DNA from: Ceratothoa steindachneri
Lineage: Eukaryota; Arthropoda; Malacostraca; Isopoda; Cymothoidae
Direction of reading: 5' to 3'
Assembly (NCBI GenBank): GCA_963969495.1
Contig: OZ018326.1
Location: forward strand, 3,553,444 to 3,617,443
DNA: 64,000 nucleotides
Within the stretch, counting starts at the first letter, position 1, and each line of letters begins with the position of its first letter. Position numbers and translations under genes: made by a program. Positions 46,236 through 59,384 of this stretch are shown here, in pieces. Below the pieces are notes generated by a model, which saw only the letters and a program-made list of their open reading frames with translations, was not told the DNA's origin and searched no databases.

Positions 46236-48070
46236 TCACTCAATGATAATGATGTTTCTGCCTGCACTCATTTACAAGTTTGTTAAAATTAGGCATCACG
46301 TTGCTTGTGCTGATCCTCAACACTGACTGAAGGTTCGAGTCTTCTAAATGTGATCTGTTCTTTGACTTGTTGACTTTCAATATGGAGAAAGTCTGCTCAG
46401 AAATGTAAGTTGATGCAAACAACACAAACATCTTTCTTGTAAAGTTTTCAGATTTTAAAACTTTTCTGAGTGGAGAGATGCATAAAACTCGACTAGTGAT
46501 TTATTTTCAAACAGCCTCTTTAAAAAGTTGTCGGCTTGCAAATCAATCAGTTTAACCTGCAGTTCTTCAGTAGGTGTTTCATTGTCACAGGTAAAAGGTG
46601 AGGTGAGAAAATCGAACTGGCCTTCAATTGCCTTGAACTCAGCAAGTTTTCTGATCAGTTCCTCTTTTAGTGCCATCAGCTGGGAAGTGTACTTGGCAAA
46701 AAGTTTAAGTTTCGTTTGAAAGGATTTGACTTCAACGTACAATTCATGAGCAAATACAGCTTTGCTTGTACTTTTGTATTTAACTCATTCAGCTTTTCCC
46801 TTTTGTCTACAGCAAATACAAAATCACAAACCCATTCGTCACTCTCCATTTCATATGAAAAGTCACAAGAGATTCCTTTCATGTTAAAAAACATGACAAT
46901 CTCGCCTTTAACGTTTCACAATCTCTATATTTCTTTTCCTATGCTTTACCAGCGGACATTTGTGTGGTACAACACATTGGTAAAATCTGCGCGTGTTCTT
47001 ATTGAATTCACTGCACGGACCACTAGATCCATAACATGTTTGAGGTTTAAAGAAGACTTACAGAGGCTTTATTGACGTATGATGCAGTGAAAAGAAAAAA
47101 CAATGTGCGATGGCAAATCTTCTTTGATTTTATTATTCATCCAGGTCATAATTCCACAATGTCTTTGAGAGACTCCATAGATAACAATTCCTTTGTAATT
47201 TCAAAGTTTTCGTCAATTCCTCTGATGGAAATAAGTACCTGAGCAGTGTCATAAATGTCAGTGCTCTTATATAAATCAATAAAAACCACCGGAAACTAAC
47301 ACTGGTTGTTAACAGCTGTTCTTAAATATTGATTGCAATTGCATCTATGCGACGAATTATAGTTCTTCGGCACAGATATATGGCTTCTACTTTAGATATA
47401 ACTTCAGGACACAAAACACTAACAGCAGCAACCATGCAATCTTTAATAATCTCTGCTTCTGCAAATAAATTGTTTTGCTTTGTAATTTTATTTGCCAATA
47501 CAAAACTTGCTGTTGCGTCCAACTTCTTACCAGATCAGTTGCTTTCCTTTGTAATTCTTACTTTGCTAAATTGTGTCAAGATTTGGGGTACTTCGTTTGA
47601 AAGTGCAGTTTCAAATTGTATTCTCTGAACACAGCAACTGTTTCATGACAAATCAAACATACAGCTTTAACTCTACCATCAGTAAAGAAATAGTTTTCAG
47701 TCTACTCTTTGTTAAACACTCGGGGTTAAAACAAAGTGGCCCAAGTCTTATCTCTTTGGCATCTTCCAGGACACTAAAGTGATTCAAATGAAAGGCAATA
47801 AAATCATTGGTGCGGTAACAAAGTTGACAGATTAGCCATTGTCACGAACTTGAGCTTAAGTTGGGAGTCACTCGGTCCTAGTTAAGACCGGCGGTGCCTG
47901 TAGCCTTTTGATCGTCACTCTCACACGCAAAAGCACACATGCGGGTTAAAAACAAAGGAGGGCAAAACTAAGGGTTCCTTCACCCACATATCCATCACCC
48001 ACACACTGTTTCACAGAAACAGCCAGACAAATATGTTTATAATATTAATATGCACCCATAAAAATAGATT

Positions 48071-48072
<2 letters not shown>

Positions 48073-48116
<44 letters not shown>
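48073..48116. repeat. (TA)n microsatellite within the hAT 5' region
   Basis: About 22 TA units between the hAT terminal sequence and its coding region. Confidence 0.97.
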
Positions 48117-48118
<2 letters not shown>

Positions 48119-48199
48119 AGCTAGGTAACGTCATACCATTTGCAGATAAAGATATAATGCTCACAATATTATTTGTCTTTGCTTGGTAACTTTGTCTTT

Positions 48200-48262
48200 C
48201 AAAATAATTAACATTTGTCGGGCCGCATGTGGCTCGCGGGCCGTAGTTTGCCCACACCGGCT
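48200..48262 (-). repeat. hAT-type 5' terminal sequence
   Basis: The minus strand reads CCGGTGTGGGCAAACTACGG followed by CCCGCGAGCCACATGCGGCCC. Sequences of the form C-A-G-x-G-G-T-G-G-G-C-A-A-A-C-T-A-C-G-G-C-C-C-G are common at the ends of this hAT group. The matching 3' copy was not found below 46,240. Confidence 0.65.
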
Positions 48263-48879
48263 CTAGGGTATATCACCTTTTCTTTTCTTTTCTTCGTTGA
48301 GGACCTCTTCTAGTTTTATTACAGAGCTTACAAGCCCTTTTATGTACTTTGGTATTTAAGGGTTCAAGGGGGATTTCTGGATGAAATAACCTCTACACTC
48401 ACCTCTCTCTTCGTATTGTGTTTTCAAAATCAGGACGCCCTTCTTATGCATTCTTTTTAACCACCTGATATTCCTTTTGTGCCGTGAGCTAAGGAGTATT
48501 GTTTGGTATAGTAACTTTGGCCTTAACCAGTTTTTTGTAAAGCTTTAGTTTTGTTTTTTCTTCTTTAGCTCATGACATGGAACAATTTAAACAAGGTTAC
48601 GCTTTGCCATCTTACTCTCTCTCCTTACTACCTACAGTAGTTATGTCTCGTTATCTTCAGTGCGAGCAATCTTCCCTTAATATATTAGCGGTATATATTA
48701 TTTTCCAGCATCAATCTTGAGCTATTATGCCTGCTTATAGCTATTATTGAGAATCTTTCTACATTTGTGCAGATTTTCTTCGGCGATTGAAGTTATTTAT
48801 ATTTGTTATCTCCATTGCTGTAATTCTTGCAATCTTATGCGTTCGATTATATTATAAAATATTGTAACATTGTTGTGCA

Positions 48880-50800
48880 AAAAATGCATCTCGTTGTTTC
48901 GTTAACCAGGTTTGGAAAATATGCGGTTCAGATGTTATACTGAGTCGTGCTCAAGAAACCTACATCTGACGCGCCTTGATGAATTTCAAATCCTAGGCCA
49001 TCGTAGCCTTCCACAGAAAAGTAGGCTGTGCATTAGGTTATATAGTAGCACATGCATTTAGTCAGTGACGATGGGAGGCCGAGTGTTTTAACTTTATACT
49101 TTAGCCCCAGTCTCCAGACATTGTCAAATGCCTTTTGTACTTTGCCAGCGATTCCGTGTGTTTGTCGAGAGCAACTTCCGTGCCTTTCCTAGGGCGGCTA
49201 ACTCCGTGTTGATGTAGCGGTATTAAGTTATTCTTCCTAAGATATTGAATTAGTCTCTTAATAATAGTTTTCTCCAATAGCTTTGCTGTCGTTTTCAGCA
49301 GCGTGATCGGCCGAAAGTTCTGAAGTTGTCTGATCACCGCATTAAACAGCTGTAGTATGTTTCTCAGGAAACTGTCTAGTTCCTTATCAGGAAATCATGA
49401 GTTAAGTCCGATTCACCTGGTTCCTTTTATTAGGTTCCCATTAATATCACTTTTAATTCCCAGATTGTCACCGGTTCGATGCACTGGTCTCACAGCACCG
49501 TTTGTGAGGATGCTTGATATGGAGTTATTTCTTCAAGATGCTGAATAAATTCTTCCACTATGATGTCCTCGTGCTCTACTAAAATTCACATTCTCGTCTG
49601 TACTACATATGTTCAATACCTCTTTCCAGTGGTCCCGGAAGATCGGTTCTATTTCATGTGGATTTCCTAAGTCTGTTCTATTGATAAATATGTTGACTTT
49701 TGTCCTGGTTTGTCGATTTCTTCTTTCAAATTATTTATCGACCTCCTTGAAGTCCCCGAAATGTTTCCACATTATAGTACGTTTCACCGCTATTGCAAAT
49801 ATTTTTGATTGATTTTTCTTTGGCAGGTGGGCTCTGTAAACACATTGGAGTTTATTGTGTTCGATATTCGTCCTTAAGTGTTTATATTCCTATATCAGAG
49901 GCACTATTTGTTCCTTAGGATGGGTACTGTCAAGGTTCTGTACGTTGGTATTGGACCGTAATTCTTATATGCTTTGTTTAGCCTTTTTATTATTTCATCT
50001 CGCCACAGTCTATTTCTTCCAATGTTTCGTTTGTTAATTCAGCTTACCGGATGTTCCCCAGTTCCTCGGCGTATACATCCCAATTGGAATTCAGGCAAGT
50101 CTTTGTTGTCGGGTAATTTATGTGATTGCTTCCATCGAGAGATTCAGTATTAAAATCTCGTGTTCGATAGGATTTGACGTTCCTATTACGGTTAGATAGT
50201 TGAAACAAAGTTCTGTAGAGGCTAATGCTTTGTCAAGCTTCTTTGCCCCCCTCTGTCAATAAATGTTTGGAAAATCCTGGATAAATCTCTCTACTATGCC
50301 CCTTTCTACGTGGAAATCAAGTTTCTGTCCTGTGTTATTTAGATTTTTGGTAAATCTAGAGGCCCGTCTCCAATCATTTACATCTCTCATAGATATCACC
50401 TGGTCTCTGCGGAAAAAAACGTTCACAAAATTTAAAAGCATCAGGAATTCTCTTCTTGCGAGCGGTTACTTCTTCATCAATATCAAACCACTCTTGACGT
50501 ATCGATTTTGATATCTACATACGCCGCGTGAAGGTCCTTTAGCCTCATACAATTTATAGTGTTCCTCACGGCCACAACAATCCCATCAAATTAATGTCGC
50601 CAGTGGTCTTGGTTAAAGCAGTGTAATTATGTATATATTTTCAAAGGGTTTCTAGCTAGACTGATGTTCACTGTATTGAGTAATATTATTTCCAAGTCTT
50701 AGCGAAAGTAAGCTTAGCAGAGTAAATGTCTTTTTATGTTCCATGTGGCCACGTTTGGCAGATTATTTTAATCTTTTTTATAATTTGATTCATTCTAGTT
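48880..50800 (-). pseudogene. LINE ORF2 linker and reverse transcriptase
   Basis: A possible endonuclease lead-in, NVATWNIK, lies at about 50,760. A linker-like EWFDIDEEVTARKKRIPDA lies at about 50,500-50,445. The RT is clearest at 49,337-49,101: LQNFRPITLLKTTAKLLEKT, IIKRLIQYLRKNNLIP, HQHGVSRPRKGTEVAL. The N-F-R-P-I-T-L-L box is the LINE RT motif usually seen as (S/N)-Y-R-P-I-S-L-L. Upstream, KEPGESDLTHDFLI (about 49,410) stands where K-A-P-G-x-D-G-I is usual. The palm D-D box was not found. Confidence 0.8.
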
Positions 50801-51539
50801 TGGCTTGTTATTCTTTGTTGGCTTTCCTTTCCTCTTTTACAAAGCGGACTTTGTTTTTCCGTTTATTAAACTTTTTAAACGCCTCTTTCTTTATTGTATA
50901 GCAAAGTTTAATTGGGAATACTGCGTATAGCGGGTTATACACCTATTTATCCATACCCTTTTTCAGCCCCTCAACTTTATTCTTTGTATTTTTATAGTGG
51001 AACGGTTAGTCTTCTGAGGCATAAAATCTCAGGTTAATATCTTTTGCAGTTGTTGTTTTTATCTTGACAACCATTGGTTGTATCCTTCTCATCTATTTCC
51101 TTTGGGCTACTAACTCTCTCGTTAGTTTACTGTTGATGAAGCAGGTGGTGGCACTGATTCATTTGTTTCTATGGTCTCTTCATCTGGCCTATTTTGCCTT
51201 CCCTACTATCTTGTACTCTCTAGGTTGCTGTTTTGTACTTTTGTGTTCTGCTTGGTACTTATACACTCAGGCAGTTGCCTTGTTTCTGTGCTACAGATGC
51301 ATATTATAAGTAAAGGATATCCAAGACGGCGATTTGTTTAGAACAACATAGGCTCCAGTCCATTTCTGTTTAGTATTCTGTTGAGTTCCTTGGAGTATGT
51401 ACCTGATTTAGCTGCATTTATACATGAACTAGGAGTAAGCAGGTCAGGATGTTTGAAGGTTTCTATTGTTATATTTTTATTATGATTTTGAGTGTTGATA
51501 GCTTACAAACTTCGTGTAAGTTTGGTCTTGCCTCTCCTC

Positions 51540-51770
51540 CTCCTTTTGGGCTGTATTTTTTTTCTTTTTATATTCACTTTATTTTCAATGGACACGTTTT
51601 GCCCATCTACGATGGTTATCGTTATAGTATATGCATGTTTATCTCTGGAACGTCCATTTCCTTAACTTATGTTCCTGAGAACTACATTCCCAAAACCTTT
51701 TTATGTCCTTTGACGGACAGCAGCTTCACGTGTGCTTCTCTAGCGTGTAACAGTTAAAGCACATAATGAA
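51540..51770 (-). pseudogene. LINE ORF1 zinc-knuckle region
   Basis: The minus strand gives CFNCYTLEKHT (Cys codons from about 51,760), then SCCPSKDIKRFWECSSQEHK and, after frame changes, a third cluster around NCNDNHR. Three closely spaced Cys/His knuckles are typical of Jockey-group ORF1 proteins. Stops interrupt it. Confidence 0.65.
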
Positions 51771-52300
51771 CATAACAAGCTCGTCGCTCTTAAGCTCTGG
51801 TGGGATTCATAGGCTAAATTAATAAACCAGTTTCCTTTGCCTTTCTCGTTATCGTGGTTATACTGAATATGACTAAAACTATGGCACTATTCATATCCGT
51901 GTTTTTGTTTGCCAATTCCAACAATTCTTTTATTTTATCCAACTCTGTCCTCCTTTTTTCTCATCTTTTATTTTTTATGTATTGGACTCTGGGATCCATT
52001 GAGACAATGAGTGCCTACAAAAAACTTTGGCCTCTTTTCCAATTGTTCTGAGTTCAACCTTGGCCTTTCCGATAATAATTTTGTCTAAATACTTTTAGGT
52101 TTGATATATGGTGGACGTTGATATTTTCTAAATCAAGTAGTATCACTAATTCTACGCAAAGTTATCCATAGATTATCTTTAATAGCTCGGTTCTGTCGGT
52201 TTTTGCGCACACTTAACGATGTGCAAGGAAACCCGTTTCCGCGAGTCTAAGCGTTTATTCAATGTTCACTTTTATCATAGTCCGATACTAGGAAAAAGAG

Positions 52301-53697
52301 GAAGATTATAATAAGGTAATACTTTTAGAAAATCCAGTTATGATCCAGCTTAGTATATGGCCTATTTTCACCTGCATGTAAGAAGCCATATTCTAAGCCT
52401 ACCTATCTCATAGCCCTAGCAGTGTTTGTCCCCTAATTCCCTTAAGGCTTCCGATCACGTGGTTCTAACCTGCTACTTGCTAAGCAGCAGGGTTCTGATA
52501 AGTCCTGTGTGGCTAACAATAAAGAAGTTAGCTTTCCTTAGTGCTACACAGTAAAGAGAGGTGATAGAAAAGAGTGTTAATCCTTGATAAGACGGTCAAG
52601 TTAAAGTTATGGTATTCTCCTGCTCAATATTTCTTCATTAGTTTCTTTTACATTACTTCTTGGTGTAAGTTATTTTCGGAGGATTTCTTCAAAGAAAAAA
52701 AATCGGCAACTGCCATACGTCAAATTTAATCTAAAGTTATTTTCACAAATTTCTATTCTAGAAAATTTAATTTTGAAGTCCATCTTGAGTAACTTCATAA
52801 CATTCCGAACAGATTTATTTATTCCAATAATAAGCTATTATAAGTTCTGATGGTGAAATTCTGAAGACCTACGACGTAGTTTAAGTATTAAAATCGTACT
52901 AATGGTGACTTTAGGCAATGACTTCTTCATATATGCTTTCGGGTTGGCGCGGAAAGTGCACATTTTTTAAATACTTCACCTTGGTGAAGGTGAAAATAAA
53001 ATGAAAAGAAGTCCAGCTTGTCTTTTCTTGATATGTAAAGAATTCATGATTTCAAACATTAGCAACCCTGCTTTCAACCTAATGCAAGGCCATCGAATTG
53101 TTTTTTAAGTTCTAAGTTAACTATTTCTAAATAGAGGGCTTTGCCACTCATACCCACCTTCAATTATGTGATGTTGCACGCCCATCCAACGCTATTGTTA
53201 ATCACCTATTAAGATTATCAATTCGAAAGCAATTCCAATGTTGATCATTAGTTGGGAATCAGTGTTGACAATGTTTGAAATCATGGTTTCTTTTAATATC
53301 AAAAGAAGGCGAAGTTAACTTATTTTAATTTCATTTTTATCCTATCAAGGTGGAAAAAGTTTAAAATATGTACTTTCCATGCCAAACCAAAACCATATAT
53401 GACCCCTACAATGCCTAAAAATACAATTAGTACTGTTTATAATACCACAAACACCATAGCTCATCTGAAGTTTCACCGTTTATATTATTTTTTCTCTTTC
53501 ATCTATGAAAATCGCTTTCTCCACAGAAAAAATAGCGTAACTTTACACTTTTATTTAATTCTGAGCAAATCGAATCTATGTAAATATATCCTAAGTCTGA
53601 ATTAACGAATATATACTAATCTCGAGCTTCAATTAATTCTCTTAAGGGGCATTGCTTGAGACAAGGCTCTGAAAGCCATTTCATAAACCAAAAGTAA

Positions 53698-53698
<1 letters not shown>
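52301..53698. other. No gene recognised
   Basis: AT-rich; only short open frames without motifs. Confidence 0.4.

Positions 53699-53763
<65 letters not shown>
53699..53763. repeat. (TA)n microsatellite
   Basis: About 32 TA units, directly followed by the minus-strand 3' module. Confidence 0.98.
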
Positions 53764-53767
<4 letters not shown>

Positions 53768-53835
53768 CAGACACTTTAGGAGAATCAGTTTATTCGATTA
53801 CAGGACTAGTTTCGGTATCTAAGACCATCTTTAAC
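53764..53835 (-). repeat. 3' module (GATGGTCTTAGATACCGAAAC ... AATAAA) running into (TA)n
   Basis: The minus strand reads AAAGATGGTCTTAGATACCG, AAACTAGTCCTG, CGAATAAACTG, and ends TGTCTGTATAA then (TA)n. The arrangement resembles the modules at 61,191 and 63,339. Confidence 0.6.
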
Positions 53836-55549
53836 TATACAATGAGAATACTGCACACAAATGCTTTATATATTGGACAGGATGAAGGAAGAATCGTAGG
53901 GAACAGATTGGAGTAAAAAAGTAAAACCTCGATAAAGCAACAAGTAAATTTTTGACTATTTTCGAAACAAAATTTGGGCCGAGAAAATCGTGAATAACTT
54001 TTCTAAATTTAAATGACCCTTCAGACATATTGTAATTTGGAATTTGTTCAACAAAAGTTTGGCTCATTTATACGTCTTTCGTAACAATTATCAGACTTAT
54101 AGACTAGTTTGTCATTATTAAAATAAAGTTGTTGATTAAAGAACAAACAAAATAAACTAAGGTCTCTTTTCATTGATTAATTTAATAAACGCATATATTT
54201 ACTTTGGGGTGATATAGGAAGAGGAAGTTTATCTTCTAGTTTGTTTAAAAACGCAATTAATTGTGATCACCAAATTGGTTATAATACAGCCAACCTAGTG
54301 TAGAATTGTGATACAAGGGATAAATTCTGACAGTCAAGGCCAAGTAGAATCGCTTGAAGAAGGCAAACAGGCTCCTGAACACGGCAAAGCGTCTTGTCAA
54401 TACGGAGAAGATCTATGTAGTTTTCCTTAGATAAAAAAACTTCTGCTAGCACCATTTGCATAACACATAGAACAAAAGCTGGCTTGCCTACAAAATTTGA
54501 AAAGTTTAACATATCGTGAAAATTGAGTTACCCAAATCTGTGATCGTCTCTCATTATCTCCAGTAAGAGTGGCGTCATGACGCATCACATCTATGAACAT
54601 GTTCTCAGACAAAACTGCTAAGTGAAACTACCGCAGCTTGTGATCAATTTCTGGCGAGAGTAGATTCTGTTGGAAGGCCATACTCCTGGAAAGAGTAAGA
54701 ATTTTTGTCGGAGAATTTTGACGAATTCACCAGCAACAATTACTGTACTCCAGGTGCTAACCCAATTTTACCCCGATCTATGGAAAACCATGAGAAATTC
54801 ATCAACTGCTGTGCTTGCAACAGCATAGGTGAAATAATTGCCAAGATCAAGAAGCTGTTTGAAGATCTTCTAAGGAACCAAGTTAAAAATGCATGCACAA
54901 GATTACTGAGGGCACCTGCTTTAGGTAAACTCTTATTTCCTAGTAATAATAGTCAAATTTAGCCGAAATTACAGTCATGTCCACAAACCTTCAGACTGCA
55001 ATGTTTTTCATTACCAAAATTAGACCCCAAACCCCTGTTATTAATGAATACAGTCAATTGATGCGTGAAGTTAATATTAACTAATTCGTTTTTGTATGTT
55101 GGAGACCAAATTTGTTATGATATCTTGACTGATATTTCTTAAGTTTTGTTCAGTAAATACTCGCCCTGAACTGCTAACTATTGGAAGGCTTGTCTTAAAA
55201 AACCGTAATTTTATTATTGCACCCAAATTTTCTATTTAGTGCAAATTTAGCGAATTTCTAGGCCAAATTCCTAAGTTTTTGATGTTTTTTTAGCTAAGAA
55301 TATTCCTATTAATTGTTTTGTCATAGAGGGGCCATCATGGTGAAAATACTACAGTTATCCTCTCCAATTTGCCCTAGAACCTTTGAAAAACCGTACTTCA
55401 TGAGGAAAGAATTGGTAACAATTTACGTTCATGGTAGTATCCTGTCGTAGAATTGCTCATAATCTGGTCCAATAACTATTCTAGTCCTTGATCTGGACAC
55501 GCCGCGTTTGTTTAAGTCGGTGGTATTGACCCTATGACTCAATCCTACG

Positions 55550-55550
<1 letters not shown>
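53836..55550. other. No gene recognised
   Basis: Open frames at 54,067-53,831 and 54,612-54,279 (minus) and 54,705-54,962 (plus) look partly protein-like (for example IIAKIKKLFEDLLRNQVKNA) but match no family I recognise. Confidence 0.35.

Positions 55551-55553
<3 letters not shown>

Positions 55554-55593
<40 letters not shown>
55554..55593. repeat. (TA)n microsatellite
   Basis: About 20 TA units. Confidence 0.97.
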
Positions 55594-55595
<2 letters not shown>

Positions 55596-55779
55596 TAGGC
55601 TTTAATTCCTACTAAATGTGCGAAAGCTGGTTAGAGGCGTGTTGTGCCGCAGCCAGGATTCTCACTATAAAAGTCCCACTTGTTACTGGGGGGAGGTTTG
55701 TGATTGTTGAATTCTAAGACTGCATAATACAAGATGGATAAATTAGCTGAAGGGATGCTTAATTAAAGTCTTGACAAGG

Positions 55780-56470
55780 GTAGGTCAAAAAAGAGGAGCC
55801 ACAAATAAACACACGTACTCAAAATAAACTTTACTTTACACAAATATAATAATTAGCAATAGTTAACAGGCAAAATTAAGGATTAAATATTAAACACTGA
55901 CGTTAAGCGTCTAGATTTATATTGATTCAATGGGAGTATTAATCACGGTTAATTAATTAGGTAATTTAAGAATAGAGGGACACTGTGTTTACAGATTACC
56001 ATTAATTGATGGATTGGAGAGACGACTACTTGGGTTCAGACGGGATGGTTCGGGTGGCATTAGCACGAGTTCTCGGGGAGAGGAGGGATAAGACGACGGG
56101 TTCGGGGCTGCTGGCTGCAGTTCCGAGTTATTTCACTTCTAACTGGATGTGACACTAACAAATAGTAACTTCCAGTAACTATTTGGATGTTCCTTTTCTT
56201 ACGCAAGTTACGTTGAGCAACAGAGCGTACTCTTCTAGTCACAGACTCTGCAGGGCGGGATTTCCTTCCAGGAACACTTTGAGACAGCAACAAAGTTGAC
56301 TTGATGGCACGTTGGTAGTCGATACGTTGCGGCAACGACTCTCGTTCAACGTGAGGATTACGCGAGTAGATTTGAGACACTGCTCTAGAGGGGTAAACGG
56401 CGATGTTATTTATATCGCGGCTTGTGGGAAATCGAGAGAGAGTTCCCATTCACGACAATTCGCTTATCGC
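55780..56470 (-). repeat. LTR-like block, minus strand
   Basis: On the minus strand a TATA-like GCGATATAAATAAC lies near 56,420 in GC-rich surroundings, followed over about 600 bp by increasingly AT-rich sequence that ends near TTTTTTGACCTACCC (about 55,785). That end resembles the one at 61,545 (TTGAACTAACC). The open frame 56,449-56,060 has no domain. Confidence 0.3.
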
Positions 56471-56699
56471 AGCGCCTTCTAGACAATTTCCATGGTATCA
56501 TAAAGAATGCAAATAAGATTTAAGCTTCTTTGTGAGATAGGCGTTCTTTCGTCCGACTTCCTGTTGCCTGTTGGGGGAAGGGTGGGGGGAGAGAGAGTAG
56601 AGACGAAGGTCAAATCAAACGACAAACTTCTTTCGTTCTTACGATTGTCTGGCGGCATGTGAGTATGTACTTTCCATACCCTCACATATTCTTTAACCT

Positions 56700-56995
56700 T
56701 ATTGTTAGTGGTTAGAAGAAGCTCCAGACATGGTTAGTGTCCAGATGCTTAGCATTGGAAACGATAGGGGAATCGTGAAAGCACTTCCCTTTTATTTTCC
56801 TAACGATGGTTTTATTTGAAGCGCCAAACAAGTGCAAACGGGTTTCCACACAGAATATCATCTTCCTCAGGTCTTTACAGGTTCATTCTTTATATTTTCT
56901 GCAGAAGTGGAACCTATTCATGAGGTTCTCGTTGGTGACTAGTAACTGTTCTCGACTTGAGACTCTCAAAGAAAAGTCTCCATCTATCTAGCACT
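56700..56995 (-). pseudogene. Tc1-like transposase fragment
   Basis: The minus strand reads LVTNENLMNRFHFCRKYKE, a stop, TCKDLRKMIFCVETRLHLFG, then ASNKTIVRKIKGKCFH. This corresponds to the Tc1 stretch L-L-T-x-K-x-x-x-x-R-L-x-F-A...W-x-x-V-I-F-S-D-E-S-x-F-x-L-F-G-x-D-G around the first catalytic Asp. Here that Asp reads Val. Only this middle segment is seen. Confidence 0.7.
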
Positions 56996-56999
56996 AGAG

Positions 57000-59260
57000 C
57001 GTTCACGCATGTTTCTTTCTGATCATAAGCCAGATGGGTCTGGAGGCAACCCTATTCTTGAGCTAAGTCCTTATCAGGAGACGATTTTAGCGTTGATCAT
57101 ATGCTGTAGGTAACTTTAACCTATATTCTTGAATTTCAGGTCCTCTGTTGCAAAGCATCAAGGGTTGCACGCTTTACATTGAAAAGAACAATTTCTGCAA
57201 TAATTATTGTAATGGTTTCCTACATTTATTCTAGAAAAATATTACAAAAATTATTATACTTATACCACATCATTAATGGCCCTATATTGTTCTTATTTGC
57301 CCCTTTGATTAGAATAGCAATGCTCTAGGGAGTATAACTCACCTTGTAAAGGACCATAACCAGTGCTCGGTTTCGGAGCCAGGTAAGGAATGCATTTTTT
57401 CTTCTATTGTGAAATGGTATTTTTTTAATATACCTGCAATAATTTATATCAGAGTTATCATTTCAGTAACTAAGAGAACTTAAATGCAAATGTAATTACT
57501 TCTATTGTGTCAAACACACTTTTTCAAAACCATATATATCGTAAATCTGGAGCAGTCGATGTTATTAATTTTCGAATTACTGTTTAAAAGATTTCTGTAT
57601 TTATTAAGTAAGGCTACATTCTGGAAATGTTTTAACCAACATTTATTATGATTACCTCATATTGTATAAATATTTTTAACCGAGATATTTTCGTTAACTC
57701 TTATTTGATATTCTCGATTTATGATTTAAAAGCTTTGCGTAATGACTATTTTTCCATGTGAAATGAATTTTGAATACCTTGTAAAAGCGGCTGAAGGTCA
57801 GATTAAAGCAACCCTAGAAATTTTAAAGATCCCTATATGTGTTCTTACTGTAAATCATTTCTTTCGGATTGCCTATATTTGATACACAATTAAGGTGGTA
57901 AGAAATAAAAACGCGGCTGGTTTGAACATTTAATTGATTAGTTCAGGGCTGCCCAGCCACATAGCTTCTGCGAGGTGCCTTCCCAGTTTAATCTCCCGAG
58001 TGGCTTAACTCTACCCTTCGGGAACATGTTAACTAAGTTTTCATTATTCAAATAAATTTTGTTTGAGCGATCGACACCCAATATGCGGTTTAATGGAATT
58101 TGAATCCGAATCCGTCGTCGTCAGGTTCCGATCTCAGTTCATCAATTCCTAGGTTAGGTTATTTCTTCTTGTAGTATTTTGGATTAGTAGTCCAAATTTT
58201 ATCTTCGTTTTGTAGCAATCTGAAGCCGAAATGCAGCATAATCGAGAAGAAATCCAAATATCACCGATTCGGGTTGAAACCCTGTTTTTCTGCTCTCATA
58301 ATATAGAACATATTTGGAAAAATCGTACACATTACTTCAAAATGATGTATTAATGCTCGTGGTGACATGGTTTTGTTTGACCAAAACCTATCTATCGAAC
58401 TTATCACATTTTTCCCACTTATGAATAACTTGACCTAGAATGTATCATCCTGAGACTATAGAAGTAATGGCTACTTCGAATCAGTTGTTGACAAACAGAT
58501 ACCAGTTTGCTTAATCTAATTTGCAGGCAAAAATTACTTACAGCTCTAAAATTAAATCACTATAGTGCTCTTGCATTCATTAGCAATATAACAATGATTT
58601 TGGTTATCTATTTCCCCCAAAAAGAAATAAGGAAATTTTATTCACACTTAGAGACAAAACTTTAATTACAAATTAAAATATATTGGATCTTAATTCAGTC
58701 AATGGATAAAATCATGTTTAATGCCGATTTCTTATTATCTATATATACCGTTAAATATTAACAAGACGATCGATATAATGTCTACGAGTAGCATTGCGGG
58801 TGGTCAGTATGGATTTATTTATAAGAAAACTTAACACCTCGCTAAATAGGGATTAGCATCAAATTGATAACTACGATATTTCAGCAACATCAAAATACCA
58901 CAAATCTCTCCATATAAAGAATCTTTAAAACATTAGTCTATTTAAAACCAAAACTAAATATCAAACATTCAGCTACCTCTCTACGAATTCAATCTTATAG
59001 GTATAGCTTCCACTTTGCATTAATAATTTTAATGCAAAATTTAGTTTTGGCATCGCATATCATTATTAAAACTTTGAAAAATCCAAAATAAACAGAGCCA
59101 TCTCTACAGCATGATTGGTCTTTATACGTTGAAAATTCGTTTAGAAAGAAGTTCAATAATTCACCAATTATATTAGTCAGAAAACAACGTTCCCGCACAA
59201 ACTTTTTATTTATTTATAGAATTATATTTATAGATTCTTTTTAAAGTTTATTTATTTATA
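57000..59260. other. AT-rich stretch without recognised gene
   Basis: No motif-bearing frame. The minus-strand frame 59,198-58,995 is unassigned. Confidence 0.4.
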
Positions 59261-59265
59261 GATAT

Positions 59266-59347
59266 ATACAGGATGCACGACTAGTTAATGTATAGTAGCC
59301 AAGTCTTTCCTAAGCTACTACATAGGAGTTAGTCGGACACCCTATAT
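59266..59347. repeat. Foldback of mariner-TIR-like sequence
   Basis: ATACAGGATGCACGACTAGT (from 59,266) and, on the opposite strand from 59,347, ATATAGGGTGTCCGACTAAC are arms of an inverted repeat (23 of 33 positions match, 16-nt loop). It lies about 40 bp upstream of the mariner coding region. Confidence 0.6.
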
Positions 59348-59384
59348 GATAACTAAAGTTCGAAAATAACCCACTAAATGAGAC

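Larger units (their letters stand above)
46240..48262 (-). pseudogene. hAT transposase (GTF2IRD2/ZBED-like) relic
   Basis: Minus strand, in order. The N-terminal finger at about 47,690-47,600 reads VKAVCLICHETVAVFREYN, then LKLHFQTKY, where the last His of the finger is Tyr. Then SFVLANKITKQNNLFAEAEI, IKDCMVAAVSVLCPE (47,522-47,400). Then HCIIRQ..LCKSSLNLKHVMDLVVRAVN and VLYHTNVRWLSAGKA (about 47,080-46,940). Then MESDEWVCDFVFAVDKREKL and LYVEVKSFQTKLKLFAKYT (about 46,860-46,690). The hAT dimerisation end is YISEQTFSILKVNKSKNRSH (about 46,405-46,345), then LQSVLRISTSNVMPNFNKLV. Several frameshifts break it. The 5' end carries a hAT-style terminal sequence (GTGTGGGCAAACTACGGCCC, near 48,255). 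Confidence 0.9.
48270..52300 (-). mobile_element. Jockey-like LINE, degenerate (copy 3)
   Basis: Minus-strand LINE relic in the order ORF1 knuckles, linker, RT. It is a different lineage from copies 1 and 2, judged by its RT sequence. Limits are approximate. Confidence 0.75.

Noticed and set aside
54705..54962. Protein-like plus-strand ORF
   Set aside because: Some helical character but no family match and no continuation in any frame that I recognise.
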